64,000 bases of DNA from Parasphingorhabdus marina DSM 22363. GTDB lineage: Bacteria; Pseudomonadota; Alphaproteobacteria; Sphingomonadales; Sphingomonadaceae. The translations under genes and the position numbers were made by a program. The stretch covers positions 1,116,001 through 1,180,000 of the forward strand of contig NZ_FSQW01000001.1 of NCBI RefSeq assembly GCF_900128895.1. Reading direction: 5' to 3'. How positions within the stretch are numbered: position 1 is the first letter of the stretch; every line of letters begins with the position of its first letter. The notes beneath the pieces are model-generated. The model searched no databases and was not told the DNA's origin. It saw only the letters and a list, made by a program, of their open reading frames with translations. This document shows, in pieces, positions 61,548 to 64,000 of the stretch.

Positions 61548-62209
61548 CTTTCTCTCCGGTTGCCTTATGCTTGGCGGCCCTGATTTCCGGGTCAGCGTTC
61601 AGCAGTTTGCTATTGGCACCGGACAGGATCTACAGGGTCACTCCTTCGAATGAAGGGTCGATGTTTTGGCTTGAAAAGGCGAATGACAGCCTCCTCGCTG
61701 CTACCATTAGAGACGAACTGGATCCGGACATATGTAAGCGTCCGCGATCCTGGCAAGTCGATATTCGGAGATTCAGAGATCATCCAAGCTCCATCTCGTT
61801 CCTGGGCCGTGAAGAGAAACATGCAGATTCCGGGAGTAGTTTCCAGCTTGCAATGACGATTGTAATGCCTCCTGAACCACTTAAGTACGGCCGCCGCTGG
61901 CCTTCTGCTTGCAAGATTCCTGCTACAGAAAAGTTTGTAGAAGCCTCTTCAATTGATGCGCGCATGCCACATGATGCAATTCCTGTTTCATATAGGCCAG
62001 ACGAAGAAGTATCGGCATGTCTCAAGGTCAATGCAAATGGTAACGTTGCGGATTTCAAACTGGCTCATCCGGTCGGAAGGATATCGGACAAAATGGCGAA
62101 GAAAATTGAACAAGTAGCCCGGAAATGCTGGAATTTTGACAACCATTCCGGTGCTGCCGGCTGGATTCAGGTCGGGCTGGACAAGCGCAAGAAGGCTAAT
62201 TCTTTATGA
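61544..62209 (+). CDS. Exported protein of unknown function, possible TonB-like C-terminus
   Basis: A 221-residue protein with an N-terminal hydrophobic segment (about 5-24), a body without a recognised fold and a last segment (VSACLKVNANGNVADFKLAH, then IEQVARKCWNF) that resembles the TonB C-terminal pattern, weakly. The coding sequence is noticeably more AT-rich than its neighbours, hinting at different origin. The start overlaps the SMP-30 stop (ATGA) and its stop overlaps the HAD gene start, so it is translated in the same run. Confidence 0.6.
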   Translation: MTFSPVALCLAALISGSAFSSLLLAPDRIYRVTPSNEGSMFWLEKANDSLLAATIRDELDPDICKRPRSWQVDIRRFRDHPSSISFLGREEKHADSGSSFQLAMTIVMPPEPLKYGRRWPSACKIPATEKFVEASSIDARMPHDAIPVSYRPDEEVSACLKVNANGNVADFKLAHPVGRISDKMAKKIEQVARKCWNFDNHSGAAGWIQVGLDKRKKANSL

Positions 62210-62853
62210 CATATACCACCGTAATCTGGGACTTTGGCGGCGTTATCACCAGCTCGCCTTTTGATGCATTTAACCGGCTTGAAGCGGAGCAGGGGCAGCC
62301 GAAAGACAGTGTCCGCAGGATCAACTCGGCCAATCCGCATGACAATGCCTGGGCGAAATTCGAGCGTTCGGAAATAGATGCAACGGGCTTTGACCAGCTG
62401 TTTGCCGAAGAAGCGCAGGCCATCGGCGTGGAATTGCGGGGAAAAGACGTGCTGGCCTGCCTCGCCGGAGATATCCGGCCGGACATGGTGGCGACGCTCG
62501 ACCGGCTGAAAGCCGAGGGTTTTGCGATTGGCTGCATCACCAACAATGTCCCGGCCGGCAAGGGCTCCTCGATGGCGATGGATGACGCCAAGGCCGAAGC
62601 AGTGGCGGCGATCATGCAGCGTTTTGATCATGTCATCGAAAGCAGCAAGATCGGTATTCGCAAACCGGATCCGCGGATTTACGAGATGATGTGCGAGGCG
62701 CTGGCCGTAAAACCGGCACAGTGCATCTATCTCGATGATCTGGGCATCAACTGCAAACCGGCAGCAGCGCTGGGCATGGCCGCGATCAAGGTGACCGCCG
62801 GAGAACAGGCTTTGACCGAGCTTGGCGCGCTTCTGAACAGATCATTTCCATGA
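62206..62853 (+). CDS. HAD-superfamily hydrolase
   Basis: A 215-residue HAD-IA enzyme: motif I WDFGGV (Asp9), motif II TNNVP, motif III lysine in GIRKPDPRIY and motif IV YLDDLG. The first motif has DFGG rather than DxDG, as in the group of epoxide-hydrolase-like N-terminal phosphatases. Substrate unknown. It is coupled to the upstream gene by a four-base overlap. Confidence 0.88.
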   Translation: MTYTTVIWDFGGVITSSPFDAFNRLEAEQGQPKDSVRRINSANPHDNAWAKFERSEIDATGFDQLFAEEAQAIGVELRGKDVLACLAGDIRPDMVATLDRLKAEGFAIGCITNNVPAGKGSSMAMDDAKAEAVAAIMQRFDHVIESSKIGIRKPDPRIYEMMCEALAVKPAQCIYLDDLGINCKPAAALGMAAIKVTAGEQALTELGALLNRSFP

Positions 62854-62996
62854 AATATTAACCATTAGGGTCCAGTGATACTGCGGCATATAGTGTTGCC
62901 GGGTTGCGTGTGACGTGTAACCATATTGACATGTTTTGGTCGTCGATTGGTCACGAAACGGTTATAGCGACCTGTGGGTTATAGTTGCGGGGATGT

Positions 62997-63812
62997 GTGG
63001 TTACTCAGCTGTCAGAAGAAACGGGCGGATTGCTCCCGGTTTTCCGGGGCAACAGGCCGTATGGCCTGGCGATTGTGCTGCTTGCGCTGCTGCTGTTTGT
63101 CCAGCTGATCCGTCTGATCTGGCTGGCCGTCACGCCGATTGGCCCGGTTGGTGGCTGGCAGGCATCCGAAGTCCGCGTGATTCCGCCGCAATCCCGCCTG
63201 GCCCTTTTTCGCAGCTTTGACCCCTTTTACCGCACCGGTCCGGCCAATGACGCCAATGTCGTGACGTCGTTGCAGCTGACCTTGTTCGGTATTCGCATGA
63301 ACGAAGGTTCGGGGCTGGGATCTGCCATTCTCGCCGGGACTGATGGCGTACAAGACAGTTATGCGGTTGGTGATGAGATCATGTCCAGCGTGACCCTGGC
63401 TGCCGTCAAATTTGATCATGTCGTGATTGATCGCAATGGCACAAGAGAAAGCCTCTATCTTGACCAGTCGATCCCGGCGCAGACGATCAGCGCTGATGAA
63501 ATCGGCACGAGTGAAATCGACACGCTGGCGACCGCCGGTTTGTCGGCGGCCGATGCGATGGCGTTCAATCCGCGCATGGAAGATGGCCGGGTTACCGGCA
63601 TCGTGGTCAACCCGAAGGGGGACGGCGCCCTGTTCAGCGCTGCCGGATTGCATGACGGAGATATTATCGTCGCTGTCAACGGCCAGCCGGTCACCTCGGC
63701 AACCGATATTTCTTCTCTTCAACGCCAGATTGCTCCTGGCACCAATCTATCAATCGAAGTCGAACGTGGCGCAGAAGTTGTCCCGATCGTCGTAAATCTG
63801 GGATCTCCATGA
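62997..63812 (+). CDS. gspC: GspC, type II secretion inner-membrane protein
   Basis: Links the inner-membrane platform to the outer-membrane secretin. The ~271 residues have one membrane helix (about 21-42), a periplasmic HR domain and a C-terminal PDZ domain (FSAAGLHDGDIIVAVNGQPV, then LQRQIAPGTNLSIEVERG). The start is not certain: GTG 62997 fits GCGGGG; TTG 62985 is possible. Its stop overlaps the gspD start. Confidence 0.88.
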   Translation: MVTQLSEETGGLLPVFRGNRPYGLAIVLLALLLFVQLIRLIWLAVTPIGPVGGWQASEVRVIPPQSRLALFRSFDPFYRTGPANDANVVTSLQLTLFGIRMNEGSGLGSAILAGTDGVQDSYAVGDEIMSSVTLAAVKFDHVVIDRNGTRESLYLDQSIPAQTISADEIGTSEIDTLATAGLSAADAMAFNPRMEDGRVTGIVVNPKGDGALFSAAGLHDGDIIVAVNGQPVTSATDISSLQRQIAPGTNLSIEVERGAEVVPIVVNLGSP

Positions 63813-64000
63813 TGCAGCGTATTTTGACTCAGCTGGTTTCAGCCCTTTTTCTGTTCGGTGCCCTGGCGGCGCAGCCGGTGGCTGCACAGCACAGCCTGAA
63901 CGTCCGTGATGCAGATATTCGTGCCTTTGTGCAGGATGCTGCACGGGTGACCGGGCGGACATTCATCGTCGACAGCCGGGTCCAGGGCAAGGTGTCCGTG
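63809..64000 (+). CDS. gspD: GspD, type II secretin (5' part only)
   Basis: The first 64 codons: a signal peptide (to about AQPVAAQ) and the start of the N0 domain (SLNVRDADIRAFVQDAARVT, then GRTFIVDSRVQGKVSV), typical of secretins. The ATG overlaps the gspC stop (ATGA). The gene runs off the right edge. The rest of the gsp operon presumably follows. Confidence 0.9.
   Translation, partial: MMQRILTQLVSALFLFGALAAQPVAAQHSLNVRDADIRAFVQDAARVTGRTFIVDSRVQGKVSV

Noticed and set aside
1-64000. CRISPR arrays, insertion sequences, tRNA genes and prophage
   Set aside because: No regularly spaced repeats, no transposase or integrase-like frame and no tRNA-like cloverleaf noticed by eye. A tRNAscan and ISfinder search would settle this.

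Overview
The window looks like a chromosomal segment of an alphaproteobacterium of the Sphingomonadales (a Sphingopyxis/Parasphingorhabdus-like, probably aquatic organism). I base this on the moderately high GC content, protein similarity recalled from memory, the cytochrome oxidase order coxB-coxA-ctaB-small membrane gene-ctaG-coxC-DUF983-surf1 followed by thrC, the short type-II ArgC, and a flagellar cluster run by sigma-54 and sigma-28. The genus is an inference. I see no tRNA, rRNA, CRISPR array, insertion sequence or prophage.

Region 1 (1-26.1 kb) is one side of a large flagellar cluster. It holds the 5' part of flgB, a minimal MotA/MotB-like pair, flgA-flgM-flgN, a transglycosylase with flhA and fliA, fliC, a sigma-54 activator with fliE-F-G-H-I-J-K-L-M-N-O-P-Q-R-flhB, then fliD and fliS. 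The soluble transhydrogenase sthA and a second sigma-54 activator close the region. Reading the promoters shows a clear hierarchy. Five sites fit sigma-54 (TGGC-N7-TTGC) and precede flgB, flgA, the transglycosylase-flhA-fliA unit and the activator-fliE unit, with one inside fliN. Five sites fit sigma-28 (TAAA-N15-CCGTT-like) and precede motA, flgM, fliC, fliD and, unexpectedly, sthA.

Region 2 (26.1-32.5 kb) is accessory. It has a gene-poor kilobase with hairpins and one weak zinc-ribbon reading frame, two small paralogous acidic proteins around a MerR-like DNA-binding protein, a GH36 alpha-galactosidase, a secreted protein of unknown function and a LuxR-type regulator.

Region 3 (32.5-42.1 kb) holds two tandem Baeyer-Villiger-type flavin monooxygenases, a leucyl aminopeptidase, an NlpC/P60 peptidase and argC. 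Reading the other way is the chain pyrE-pdxJ-small membrane protein-acpS-lepB, whose first four genes are linked by GTGA start/stop overlaps.

Region 4 (42.1-53.1 kb) is the aa3-type cytochrome c oxidase operon with its heme and copper assembly factors. It is followed by a divergent ArsR regulator/SRPBCC pair sharing a palindromic operator, then thrC, an RlmI-like methyltransferase, folB and a pteridine-reductase-like SDR.

Region 5 (53.1-64 kb) contains two tandem fasciclin lipoproteins, an EVE protein, a ToxR-like membrane regulator divergent from an exported protein, a set of metabolic genes (VOC lipoprotein, TPP-dependent enzyme, aldehyde dehydrogenase, SMP-30 lactonase), a HAD hydrolase, and the start of a type II secretion operon (gspC, gspD) that runs off the right edge.
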